A stretch of DNA of 64,000 nt. Source: an uncultured Phascolarctobacterium sp. GTDB lineage: Bacteria; Bacillota; Negativicutes; Acidaminococcales; Acidaminococcaceae. The stretch lies in the NCBI GenBank assembly GCA_905200645.1, contig CAJKLD010000009.1, forward strand, positions 1 to 64,000, written 5' to 3'. The translations under genes and the position numbers were made by a program. Shown piece by piece: positions 51,676 to 59,122 of the stretch. Position 1 is the stretch's first letter, and each line of letters starts with the position of its first letter. A model generated the notes under the pieces. It ran no database searches. It saw only the letters and a program-made list of their open reading frames with translations, and had not been told where the DNA came from.

Positions 51676-52473
51676 TTAATTTCTCTCCTTTTTCTTCTGC
51701 TCTGCTAAAGAAAATTCCTTAACCTCCGCATGTACGCTGGCCTCTTCAAAGGTTTCCATTTCTTTATAGGCTTTGATACCTGCGTCCAGCAAAGTAAAGC
51801 ACAGAGCCGCGCCCTCGCCTGCACCGTCGGGAATATTTAAGCGCAAGGGCGCAACTAAATTTAACTCCCTCAAAGCTTCCTCTGCGCCTTGTTCAGCACT
51901 TACATGACCCGCAAAGCAGTAATCCAAAACAGTCGGCGACAACTCTGCCGCCCTTTTAGCAGCTTTACAAGCTGCTACGCCGTCCAACATTACGCCTACG
52001 CGCATGGCGGCAGCCTGCAAAATTCCGCCTGCCATAGCGGCACGCACCAATTGATCGTCTGCATCTGCCAGGCAGCCAAAGCCTAAAAGCTCTAAACCGT
52101 GCTCGTGGATAAGCTCCTGCACCAAAGCAGCGCCTTCCTCTAAAGCATCTGCCTCTGTTTCTGCAGTTACTAACAACGCTTGAGTTTTAGCGTTGGTCTC
52201 CGCCGCCAACACATTCACCGGCCATTGGGCGTGCATAATTTTTTCCGCCTGCGCAGCCTCGGCAATAGAACACCACACTAAAATCTCCCGCTTAGGATAG
52301 GTTAAATCCACTTTATTATATTCTTTTTTGATGCCCGCATATTTGGCAGTCATGTGCTCCAGCTGCGCCAAGCTGCCCACTGGTTTAATCAAAGCGTCAA
52401 AGCGTGCCTGAGCCAGTTGAGAGCATTTTGCATCAGCAGGAATAATTTTTTGAATAATTTCTTCGATATGCAT
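51676..52473 (-). CDS. Divergent CobT paralogue (ArsAB-like subunit, short)
   Basis: A 265-residue member of the CobT family, which normally moves phosphoribose from nicotinate mononucleotide to a lower-ligand base. It keeps the N-terminal base-site region KPVGSLAQLE and the C-terminal LLDAGIKAYKEMETFEEASV of full CobT, but about 90 residues of the middle are missing and the GEMGIGNTT and LGEGTG motifs are gone (the latter is reduced to DGAGEGAA). The reading frame is intact and the start follows GAGGAG, so it is not an obvious pseudogene. With the 337-residue paralogue it may form a heterodimer as in Sporomusa ArsA/ArsB. Confidence 0.82.
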   Translation of the reverse strand: MHIEEIIQKIIPADAKCSQLAQARFDALIKPVGSLAQLEHMTAKYAGIKKEYNKVDLTYPKREILVWCSIAEAAQAEKIMHAQWPVNVLAAETNAKTQALLVTAETEADALEEGAALVQELIHEHGLELLGFGCLADADDQLVRAAMAGGILQAAAMRVGVMLDGVAACKAAKRAAELSPTVLDYCFAGHVSAEQGAEEALRELNLVAPLRLNIPDGAGEGAALCFTLLDAGIKAYKEMETFEEASVHAEVKEFSLAEQKKKERN

Positions 52474-52521
52474 TAGAATCTCCTCACATCTATTATACCT
52501 AAATCGCTTTTAACAAGCTAC

Positions 52522-53256
52522 TCAAATTATATATGTAGCCAGCATTAAATAAACTACAACGCCGCATTCCGTTAAAAAGCCGTAGGTGTCGCCGGTCAAG
52601 CCGCCCAGCTGGCCGCACAGAAACTGCGCAATGCCTTGGCAGATTAAAAATGTTCCTACAGCCGTATATAAACAAGGCAGACCGCAAAGGTATACCAAAG
52701 CAACACACAAAGCAAAGGCTATATAAGTATAGGCAGGCTTGGCATAAGCCGTAAACATGTGCCCGATACCGGTTTTACGGGCGTATTTATAATTTACAAT
52801 ATAACTGACCATAAAGGTGCGCGTGCACACATACATAGCTACTAAAGCGTAAGTTAATTTTTGCGGCTCCAGCGTGGTGTAAGCCGCAGTCTTTAACAGC
52901 ACCAGGCAGACCAGCGCAATTACAGCGTTAGAGCCTACGTGACTATCCTTCATAATTTCTAGCATCCGCTCTTTATCGCGGGCGCTGAATACGCCGTCCG
53001 AAGTATCCATAAAACCGTCATACATCAGCGCGCCGATAATAATCAGTTCTGCCAGCACCAGCATTACCGCCCGCATCAAAGCAGGCGTATGCAAATAGCA
53101 TAAACCGTAATTTACCGCGCCCATAAAAATTCCCATCACTAAACCTACCAACGGAAAATATGGTACGCTGCGGCTGAAATCATCGTCATGCCATTCTGTG
53201 CGCTGAGAAAAACGCAGTCTGGTCAAAAATTCTAAACAGGTTATGAAATCTCGCAC
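52522..53256 (-). CDS. cobS: Cobalamin synthase (adenosylcobinamide-GDP ribazoletransferase)
   Basis: A 244-residue polytopic membrane enzyme that joins adenosylcobinamide-GDP with alpha-ribazole phosphate. Near the N-terminus TRLRFS and later the DGFMDTSDGVFSARDKERML metal-binding loop, followed by the DSHVGSNAVIALV stretch, identify CobS. It lies between the two CobT paralogues in one operon. Confidence 0.95.
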   Translation of the reverse strand: MRDFITCLEFLTRLRFSQRTEWHDDDFSRSVPYFPLVGLVMGIFMGAVNYGLCYLHTPALMRAVMLVLAELIIIGALMYDGFMDTSDGVFSARDKERMLEIMKDSHVGSNAVIALVCLVLLKTAAYTTLEPQKLTYALVAMYVCTRTFMVSYIVNYKYARKTGIGHMFTAYAKPAYTYIAFALCVALVYLCGLPCLYTAVGTFLICQGIAQFLCGQLGGLTGDTYGFLTECGVVVYLMLATYII

Positions 53257-53261
53257 TTTTT

Positions 53262-54275
53262 TCAGCTCCTGCTCAAAGTATTATAAACGTCCAACGCGCT
53301 TTGTAGTATGACAATCGCCAAGCTGGCTCCTGTTCCCTCGCCTAAGCGCAAGCCTGCGTCGACAATAGGCTGCAGCTGCATTAGCTCCAGCATAGCCTTA
53401 GCAGAAATATCGCTGCTTAAATGCGAACACAGCATATAATCGCGGCATGCGGGATATAATCCGTAAGCTAAAAGCGCCGCCGCCGTAGCATTCACGCCGT
53501 CCACCATTGTAGGCACGCGCCGACGTGCGCCGCCAATAATTACGCCGGCCAGTCCCGCGTGGTCGTAGCCGCCGACCTTGCACAAAATATCCATAGCGTC
53601 GCCCTTGCGCGGTTGATTTTTTGCCAAACCGTCAATCACCACCTGACGCTTAATGCGCAACCGCTCGTCGTTAATGCCGCTGCCGCGACCAACCGTCAGC
53701 ATAGGGTCCAAGCCCAAAAAAGCGCTGGCGATTGCCGCAGTAGAAGTTGTGTTGCCAATGCCCATTTCGCCGGTGTACAGCAGATTGTAGCCCTTATCAA
53801 TGCACATATCCGCCATTTTGATACCAACCTCAATGGCTGCCTCTGCCTGCTCTTTAGTCATGGCCGGGCCCTGTGTAAAATCGTTAGTACCCCAGGCAAC
53901 TTTATGCTGATACACGTTATCTATATCGCTCAAATCAAAAGCCGTACCTACATCGCAGACATACACATCTGCTTTTGCGTGACGCGCCAAAACCGTAGCG
54001 CCCGCCGTACCGCGCTTATAGCCATTAATCATTTGGCGCGTTACCTCCTGCGGATAAGCGCTGACGCCGTATTTGGCAATACCGTGATCGCCGCACATTA
54101 AAAGCATGGCAGCCTTTAATTTTTGCGGCAATTCTTTGCCCGTCATAGCGGCAAATTGCTCTACCATTTCCTCCAGCTTGCCCAAATTGGTTCCCGGCTT
54201 ATCTATTGTTTGCCAACCGCCGCGCACCTTAACCGCGGCAGCTTTATCCAACGCCGGAATAATTATCTGTTCCAT
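53262..54275 (-). CDS. cobT: Divergent CobT paralogue (ArsAB-like subunit, long)
   Basis: A 337-residue protein that keeps the central CobT body: CGDHGIAKYGVSAYPQEVT, GEMGIGNTTSTAAIASA, GRGSG, PTMVDGVNATAAALLAYGLY and RLGEGTGASLA with the catalytic-type glutamate. It lacks the canonical KPPGSLG (KPGTNLGKLEE instead) and stops before the EMATFEEAGV tail, both of which survive in the short paralogue. ATG 54275 follows AAAGGAG. Known function of CobT is alpha-ribotide synthesis; the two-subunit form would favour phenolic bases. Confidence 0.88.
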   Translation of the reverse strand: MEQIIIPALDKAAAVKVRGGWQTIDKPGTNLGKLEEMVEQFAAMTGKELPQKLKAAMLLMCGDHGIAKYGVSAYPQEVTRQMINGYKRGTAGATVLARHAKADVYVCDVGTAFDLSDIDNVYQHKVAWGTNDFTQGPAMTKEQAEAAIEVGIKMADMCIDKGYNLLYTGEMGIGNTTSTAAIASAFLGLDPMLTVGRGSGINDERLRIKRQVVIDGLAKNQPRKGDAMDILCKVGGYDHAGLAGVIIGGARRRVPTMVDGVNATAAALLAYGLYPACRDYMLCSHLSSDISAKAMLELMQLQPIVDAGLRLGEGTGASLAIVILQSALDVYNTLSRS

Positions 54276-54287
54276 CACTTGTCTCCT

Positions 54288-54866
54288 TTATTCTTCATCT
54301 TCAAACTTAAACGCTAATTTTTTCATATCCACAGCCAGCCCGGCTACACACAAATATACATGGTCTGCTGCCGCTGCCACTCGCTGATTGACCCAGCCTG
54401 CCAAATCGCGATATTCTCTGGCCATTTGATTATCAGGCACAATACCGCTGCCTACCTCGTTGGACACAAACACCACAATTTTGCCGCATCTGCGAGCAGC
54501 GTCCAGAAGCTTATCTATTTTTGCATAGACATATTCACAGCGACTCAAAAAATCACCTGTAGGCGCGTTTTTACCATAGAATAAATTCGCCATATAAATT
54601 GTTAAACAGTCAAACAGTACGGCGCTCGTTGCTTCGCTCAATGCGGAAAATACCTTTTCTGCCGCATAAGGCGCTTCGTGATTAACCCAACGGCCGTCGT
54701 TGCGCCGTTCGCGGTGCAAACGCACACGCTCGGCCATTTCTTCATCCAAAATTTCTGCTGTGGCAATATAATCGCACTTGGGAGAATAGTGCAGCACATA
54801 ACGCTCAGCAAATTCACTTTTACCGCTGCGGGCGCCGCCCGTAACCATAATTATTTTTCCGGCCAT
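54288..54866 (-). CDS. cobU: Adenosylcobinamide kinase / adenosylcobinamide-phosphate guanylyltransferase
   Basis: A 192-residue bifunctional enzyme. P-loop MVTGGARSGKSEFAERY, the RRxxR-type HRERRNDGRWVNHEAP, and FVSNEVGSGIVPDNQMARE with the GMP-binding region are typical. ATG 54866 after GGGAGGC is chosen over 54899, which is inside the terminator hairpin. It opens the operon directly behind the B12 riboswitch. Confidence 0.96.
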   Translation of the reverse strand: MAGKIIMVTGGARSGKSEFAERYVLHYSPKCDYIATAEILDEEMAERVRLHRERRNDGRWVNHEAPYAAEKVFSALSEATSAVLFDCLTIYMANLFYGKNAPTGDFLSRCEYVYAKIDKLLDAARRCGKIVVFVSNEVGSGIVPDNQMAREYRDLAGWVNQRVAAAADHVYLCVAGLAVDMKKLAFKFEDEE

Positions 54867-54884
54867 TTTTCTGCCTCCCTTCGT

Positions 54885-54914
54885 AAAAAAGCCTCCCACT
54901 AGCGGCGGGAGGCT
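54885..54914 (-). terminator. Terminator of the cobalamin leader
   Basis: AGCCTCCC (54914-54907) pairs with GGGAGGCT (54897-54890), followed by TTTTTT on the minus strand. It lies between the B12 riboswitch and cobU, so it is the expression platform. Confidence 0.85.
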
Positions 54915-54979
54915 CCAAAAATATACTTTACCTATTTAATTGCGCACGAAAACCAGCCTATCTCCCGTAAGCCAACGGT

Positions 54980-55139
54980 TTCGCAACAGGCAGGTCTCCT
55001 GGCTTAGCTTCATCACCCACAGCGCCTTCCCAACTTGCGTCAGTGACATATTGCCTGGGCTCCGCTTACAGTAGCGGGACTGCTCCGGATTCGCACCGGT
55101 ATTCCCTTTTCAGCAATGAACTCAATCATCGCACCTGTC
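54980..55139 (-). promoter_or_regulatory. Cobalamin (B12) riboswitch
   Basis: Minus-strand blocks match the AdoCbl riboswitch: GGGAATACCGGTGCGAATCC, GCAGTCCCGCTACTGTAAG (B12 box region), then GTGGGTGATGAAGC and AAGCCAGGAGACCTGCC. Aptamer plus 3' region extend to about 54960. With the terminator it should switch off cobU and the genes behind it when cobamide is plentiful. This element and the leader fill most of 54915-55237. Confidence 0.95.
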
Positions 55140-55237
55140 AAAAAATTTCCATTTAGATATATTCTACACAACTGCAGTTTTTCCTGCTGACAAAAGAAAA
55201 ATAGCTATCGATTTCTTTAAAAACCATTTTCACATAT

Positions 55238-55268
55238 AAAAAAGACCTGCACCTTGCGATGCAGGTCT
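55238..55268 (-). terminator. Terminator of the rpsB-tsf operon
   Basis: AGACCTGC (55243-55250) pairs with GCAGGTCT (55261-55268), then TTTTTT on the minus strand, 15 bp beyond tsf. Confidence 0.85.
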
Positions 55269-55282
55269 AGTTAGTTCAGCTA

Positions 55283-56164
55283 TCAGCCTTTAATTTGAGA
55301 CATAACTTCAGCAGCGAAGTCTTCTTGTTTCTTTTCAATGCCTTCGCCCAGTTGGAAGCGGGCAAATGCCAATACTTCAGCATTGTTAGCTTTCAGCAGC
55401 TTAGCAATAGTTTGATCCGGGTCTTTAACGAACTCTTGGTCAACCAAGCATACTTCCTTGTAGTATTTGTTGATACGGCCAAGAACCATTTTTTCGATAA
55501 TTTTTTCCGGTTTGCCCTCGTTGCGAGCTTGTTCAGACAGAACTTCTTTCTCATGCTCCAGCTCAGCAGCAGGAACTTGAGAACGCTCCAAATAAGAGGG
55601 GTTAGCAGCAGCAACCTGCATAGCAATATCTTTGCCCAGTTCTGCACTGCCGCCCTTCATCTCTACCAAAACGCCGATTTTGCCGCCGCCATGAATGTAA
55701 GCAGCAACCAATCCTTCCGGAGCTTCGTACAGAGCGAAACGACGAACGGAAATCTTTTCGCCAATTTTAGCAACGCTGGCAGTTACCAAAGCGTCAACAG
55801 TTTGACCTTCGATTTCGGAAGCCAGCAGAGCTTCTATGTCGGCAGGTTTAATAGCAACGATATGGTTAGCAATCTTAGCAACCAATTCTTTGAAACCGTC
55901 GGTTTTAGCAACGAAGTCGGTTTCGCAGTTAATTTCTACAATGCAGCCAACTTTGCCGTCAGCGCTCAAAGCATAACCAACAACGCCTTCGGCAGCAATG
56001 CGGCCAGCCTTTTTAGCAGCAGCAGCCAAGCCTTTTTCACGCAGGAAGTCAATAGCCTTGTCCATATCGCCTTCAACAGCGGTCAAAGCTTTTTTGCAGT
56101 CCATCATACCTGCGCCGGTACGCTCGCGCAGTTCTTTAACTAATGCAGCAGTAATTTGAGCCAT
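55283..56164 (-). CDS. tsf: Translation elongation factor Ts
   Basis: A 293-residue protein that exchanges GDP on EF-Tu. It begins AQITAALVKELRERTGAGMMDCKKAL, the classic N-terminus, and has INCETDFVAK and KLLKAN. It has the full-length EF-Ts form with two subdomains. ATG 56164 follows GGAGGAATT. It is 36 bp downstream of rpsB. Confidence 0.98.
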   Translation of the reverse strand: MAQITAALVKELRERTGAGMMDCKKALTAVEGDMDKAIDFLREKGLAAAAKKAGRIAAEGVVGYALSADGKVGCIVEINCETDFVAKTDGFKELVAKIANHIVAIKPADIEALLASEIEGQTVDALVTASVAKIGEKISVRRFALYEAPEGLVAAYIHGGGKIGVLVEMKGGSAELGKDIAMQVAAANPSYLERSQVPAAELEHEKEVLSEQARNEGKPEKIIEKMVLGRINKYYKEVCLVDQEFVKDPDQTIAKLLKANNAEVLAFARFQLGEGIEKKQEDFAAEVMSQIKG

Positions 56165-56200
56165 GAGTAATTCCTCCTCACACAAAGTATTAAGTCTAAA

Positions 56201-56938
56201 TTATTCAGCGTCTTCAGCAACAGCTTCTTCAACTGCCGGAACTTCTTCGGTTTGCATGCCTTGACGGCCTTCCAAAACTGCGTCAGCCATTTTGCCGGTC
56301 AACAGTTTTACAGCGCGGATAGCATCGTCGTTAGCGGGGATTACATGGTCAATTTCGTCAGGGTCGCAGTTGGTGTCAACAGTTGCAACAATAGGAATGT
56401 TCAGCTTGTGAGCTTCCAAAACAGCAATGTGTTCTTTGCGGGGGTCAACGATGAACATAGCGCCCGGCAGTTTTTTCATATCTTTAATGCCGCCTAAATA
56501 TTTGGTCAGTTTTTCCATTTCATGTTTCAGGCCAATAACTTCTTTCTTAGGCAGAACATCGAAAGTGCCGTCAGCTTCCATAGCTTCCAGCTTGCGCAGA
56601 CGAGCAATACGAGTTTGAATGGTTTTGAAGTTAGTCAGCATGCCACCCAACCAGCGTTCGTTAACATAGAACATGTTGCAGCGGAGAGCTTCTTCTTTCA
56701 TAGCTTCTTGAGCTTGTTTTTTGGTACCAACGAACAGAATGTTTTCACCGGCAGCAGCAACCTCACGGATGAAGTTATAAGCTTCGTCAACTTTTTTTAC
56801 GGTTTTTTGCAGGTCAATGATATAGATACCATTGCGCTCGGTAAAAATGTAAGGAGCCATTTTAGGGTTCCAGCGACGGGTTTGGTGACCAAAATGCACA
56901 CCAGCTTCAAGTAATTGTTTCATAGAGATAATAGCCAT
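56201..56938 (-). CDS. rpsB: 30S ribosomal protein S2
   Basis: A 245-residue protein. It starts AIISMKQLLEAGVHFGHQTR, continues RWNPKMAPYIFTERNGIYII and LGGMLTNFKT, and contains the GAMFIVDPRKEHIAV and ATVDTNCDPDEIDHVIPAND blocks with an acidic tail. ATG 56938 after AGGAGGAAAC is chosen; the frame up to 56983 is leader. It is followed by tsf. Confidence 0.98.
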   Translation of the reverse strand: MAIISMKQLLEAGVHFGHQTRRWNPKMAPYIFTERNGIYIIDLQKTVKKVDEAYNFIREVAAAGENILFVGTKKQAQEAMKEEALRCNMFYVNERWLGGMLTNFKTIQTRIARLRKLEAMEADGTFDVLPKKEVIGLKHEMEKLTKYLGGIKDMKKLPGAMFIVDPRKEHIAVLEAHKLNIPIVATVDTNCDPDEIDHVIPANDDAIRAVKLLTGKMADAVLEGRQGMQTEEVPAVEEAVAEDAE

Positions 56939-57050
56939 TTTTTGTTTCCTCCTGTTTTTTCCTCCGCAGAGACGCATTTTCATCCATAACTGCGCGGCTG
57001 ACGCAGACAGCGGATGAATTATCCTGCGTGTGTATTTTTACACTCGAAAT

Positions 57051-57079
57051 ATTTTATCATAAAAAGTCCAGCAGCACAA
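57051..57079 (-). promoter_or_regulatory. Promoter of rpsB-tsf
   Basis: TTGTGC (57079-57074) and TAAAAT (57056-57051), 17 bp apart on the minus strand. The leader of about 110 nt includes CATCC/GGATG arms that could be a ribosomal-protein binding element, which I cannot confirm. Confidence 0.6.
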
Positions 57080-57131
57080 GTAGTGCAACAGGATTTTTAC
57101 TGCAAAAATGTATAATTTTTTACAAATCAAT

Positions 57132-58055
57132 TTACATAATATACCACAAATACGCGCCGTAGCAGCACAGCATCAGCGCGCCGCTCCAGCGGGCTAAACG
57201 CTCCTTCGGTAATACGCACAGCCATAAAAGCACGGCCGCGCCAATGGCAACGTAAGTATCAAACGTAAAGGCTTCGGCAAAAGGAATATCTACAATCAAA
57301 CTGGATAAACCAACTACAAAAAGAATATTGAAAACATTGCTGCCGATAATGTTGCCGATAGCAATACCTGAATTGCCCATTCTGGCAGCCGTTACAGAAG
57401 TAAACAGCTCCGGCAGGCTTGTTCCCAAGGCTACAATGGTCAAACCAATAATGCGTTCGCTAAGGCCAACGTAAACGGCAATGGCCGTTGCGGCGTTAAC
57501 GGTAACCTCGCTGCCCGCAATAATTACTGCCAAACCGCCCAAGGTATATACAATGCACTTACCTATGCTCATGACATCTAACGGATTCTCTTCACTGCCG
57601 CCGCTCATGGCCATTTTATAAAGATAAGCAAGATATAAAGCAAAAACGCCTATAAGCACTAATCCGTCGGCAAAAGAAATTACGCCGTCCCTGCCCTGAT
57701 ACAATAACAGTCCGGTAACGGCAACCACAAAGGGCGCTTCAATACGAGCCGTAGAGCGCGCCAAAATTAAAGGCGTAATTACTGCCGACAAGCCCAAAAT
57801 AACCAAGATGTTCAAAATGTTGCTGCCCACAATGTTGCCAATAGTTATATCTGCACTGCCTTTTAGAGAAGCAGCAATACTAACGGCTGCCTCCGGCGCG
57901 CTGGTTCCCATGGCCACAATAGTCAAACCGATTACCAGCTGCGAAATACCAAATTTAGCGGCAATATTGGCCGCACCCTCCACAAACCAATCGGCGCCCT
58001 TACCTAAAAGCATAAAGCCCAACGCCAACAAAACCAACTGTAATAATATTTCCAT
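57132..58055 (-). CDS. CaCA-family cation exchanger (YrbG-like)
   Basis: A 307-residue membrane protein with two inverted repeats. The two alpha motifs are AMGTSAPEAAVSIAAS with GSNILNILVILG, and ALGTSLPELFTSVTAA with GSNVFNILFVVG. About ten hydrophobic segments are seen. Family members exchange Ca2+ or Mn2+ for H+ or Na+. The upstream yybP-ykoY riboswitch suggests manganese or calcium export under Mn2+ excess. Confidence 0.9.
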   Translation of the reverse strand: MEILLQLVLLALGFMLLGKGADWFVEGAANIAAKFGISQLVIGLTIVAMGTSAPEAAVSIAASLKGSADITIGNIVGSNILNILVILGLSAVITPLILARSTARIEAPFVVAVTGLLLYQGRDGVISFADGLVLIGVFALYLAYLYKMAMSGGSEENPLDVMSIGKCIVYTLGGLAVIIAGSEVTVNAATAIAVYVGLSERIIGLTIVALGTSLPELFTSVTAARMGNSGIAIGNIIGSNVFNILFVVGLSSLIVDIPFAEAFTFDTYVAIGAAVLLWLCVLPKERLARWSGALMLCCYGAYLWYIM

Positions 58056-58085
58056 CTTCTGCTCCCTCCTGCAAAAGCCGCCAAC

Positions 58086-58131
58086 AAAAAAAACGAGACT
58101 TTTGCTGCAAATAAATTACAACAAAGTCTCG
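58086..58131 (-). terminator. Terminator in the Mn2+ riboswitch
   Basis: CGAGACTTTGTTG and GCAGCAAAAGTCTCG pair across a 10-nt loop (58094-58131), followed by a run of eight T on the minus strand. The 5' strand overlaps the 3' side of the aptamer, so ligand binding should prevent it forming. Confidence 0.85.
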
Positions 58132-58220
58132 CTACTTACTTACACTACCGGATTGCCGCCGGGCAACCGTACTGACGATGGTGTAAACACGCCCAAGCGC
58201 GCCAGCTACTCCCTTTATGA
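58126..58220 (-). promoter_or_regulatory. yybP-ykoY family (Mn2+) riboswitch
   Basis: Minus-strand blocks fit the family: AAAGGGAGTAGC at the start, CATCGTCAGTAC, GGTTGCCCGG, then GTAAGTAGCGAGAC at the end. Location before a CaCA exchanger is a well-known context. I judged this by eye, so the boundaries are approximate. Confidence 0.8.
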
Positions 58221-58224
58221 TTTT

Positions 58225-58253
58225 AGTTTACTAGAAAGCAGCCGTGCTGTCAA
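58225..58253 (-). promoter_or_regulatory. Promoter of the riboswitch-CaCA unit
   Basis: TTGACA (58253-58248) and TAAACT (58230-58225), 17 bp apart on the minus strand. Confidence 0.75.
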
Positions 58254-58314
58254 GCAAAAGCTGACCGATAGCTGTTAAATTTTTTTAGCATCTATTCATG
58301 TGAAACAAATGTAG

Positions 58315-59061
58315 CTAAATAGCTTTGAGAAAAACATATTCGGTCGCTGTGGAAAGCTCCGGCCGGAATCTATAACCATAAACGTCAAATTTTTGCACCT
58401 GCTCCGGCTGTTGAATTTGCCTCTCCGCACACCAGCGTACCATACTTCCACGAGCCATTTTTGCTTCCGTGGCTTTTACTTTATAGCCGCCTCTTTTATC
58501 GGCGCAGCCAAAAATGCAAGTAACAAAACGCACATCAGCAGTTAAAAAATGCTCCACTGCCTTACTATATTCTTTGGATGCCAAATTTAAAATCACCTTA
58601 TCCTCTGCCGCAAGCGCATCATACAGTCTGCATCCCCAAAATTGGTAAAGATTTTTGCTGCTTTCAACTGCCAGCTTGGCCTGCATTTCTAAACGATAAG
58701 GCGCAACGCCGTCATCAGCGCGCAGCAGGCCATAAAAGCCGGAAAGTATGCGCAGATTTTGGCAAAGATAAGCCCACGCCTCCAGCTCCATTACGCGCGG
58801 TCCCATATGAGTATACTGCAAGCCCACATACGCCAGCACAGCAGGCGTCAAATTATTTTCCAAGTTCATATTTTTGATGCGTGCAAAATTTTCCTCTGCC
58901 AAAGCAGCGTTACAGCCCCACAGCTTTTGCAGCTCCGTAAAGCTCATGCTTTGCATTTTCGCCAACAATATTTTTGTCCGCTCCAAAAACTGCGGTTTTA
59001 GGCAAGCGCAGTAATCCGTATCTACGCGCATTTGTTTAGCCGGAGAAATAATTATCTTCAT
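58315..59061 (-). CDS. yaaA: YaaA family peroxide-stress protein
   Basis: A 248-residue protein starting MKIIISPAKQMR, with LYDALAAEDKVILNLASKEYSKAV and GYKVKATEAKMARGSMVRW near the C-terminus, as in YaaA (DUF328). In E. coli YaaA limits intracellular iron and DNA damage during peroxide stress. It stands alone on the minus strand with no clear promoter; its end lies beside the CaCA promoter. Confidence 0.93.
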   Translation of the reverse strand: MKIIISPAKQMRVDTDYCACLKPQFLERTKILLAKMQSMSFTELQKLWGCNAALAEENFARIKNMNLENNLTPAVLAYVGLQYTHMGPRVMELEAWAYLCQNLRILSGFYGLLRADDGVAPYRLEMQAKLAVESSKNLYQFWGCRLYDALAAEDKVILNLASKEYSKAVEHFLTADVRFVTCIFGCADKRGGYKVKATEAKMARGSMVRWCAERQIQQPEQVQKFDVYGYRFRPELSTATEYVFLKAI

Positions 59062-59074
59062 AAATAGACTCCTT

Positions 59075-59107
59075 CAAAAAAGGCTGACCGCCGCAGCAGT
59101 CAGCCTT
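59075..59107 (-). terminator. Terminator of the TAXI-TRAP operon
   Basis: AAGGCTGAC (59080-59088) and GTCAGCCTT (59099-59107) flank a 10-nt loop and are followed by TTTTTTG on the minus strand. Confidence 0.85.
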
Positions 59108-59122
59108 CTGTTAGTAAATAAA

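Noticed and set aside
51676..52473. Short CobT paralogue as a pseudogene
   Set aside because: The frame is open with a good ribosome-binding site, both ends of the family are kept, and the losses mirror those of its partner, which favours a specialised subunit.
55295..56143. Plus-strand frame of 282 codons opposite tsf
   Set aside because: Antisense shadow of the highly biased tsf gene with no independent support.
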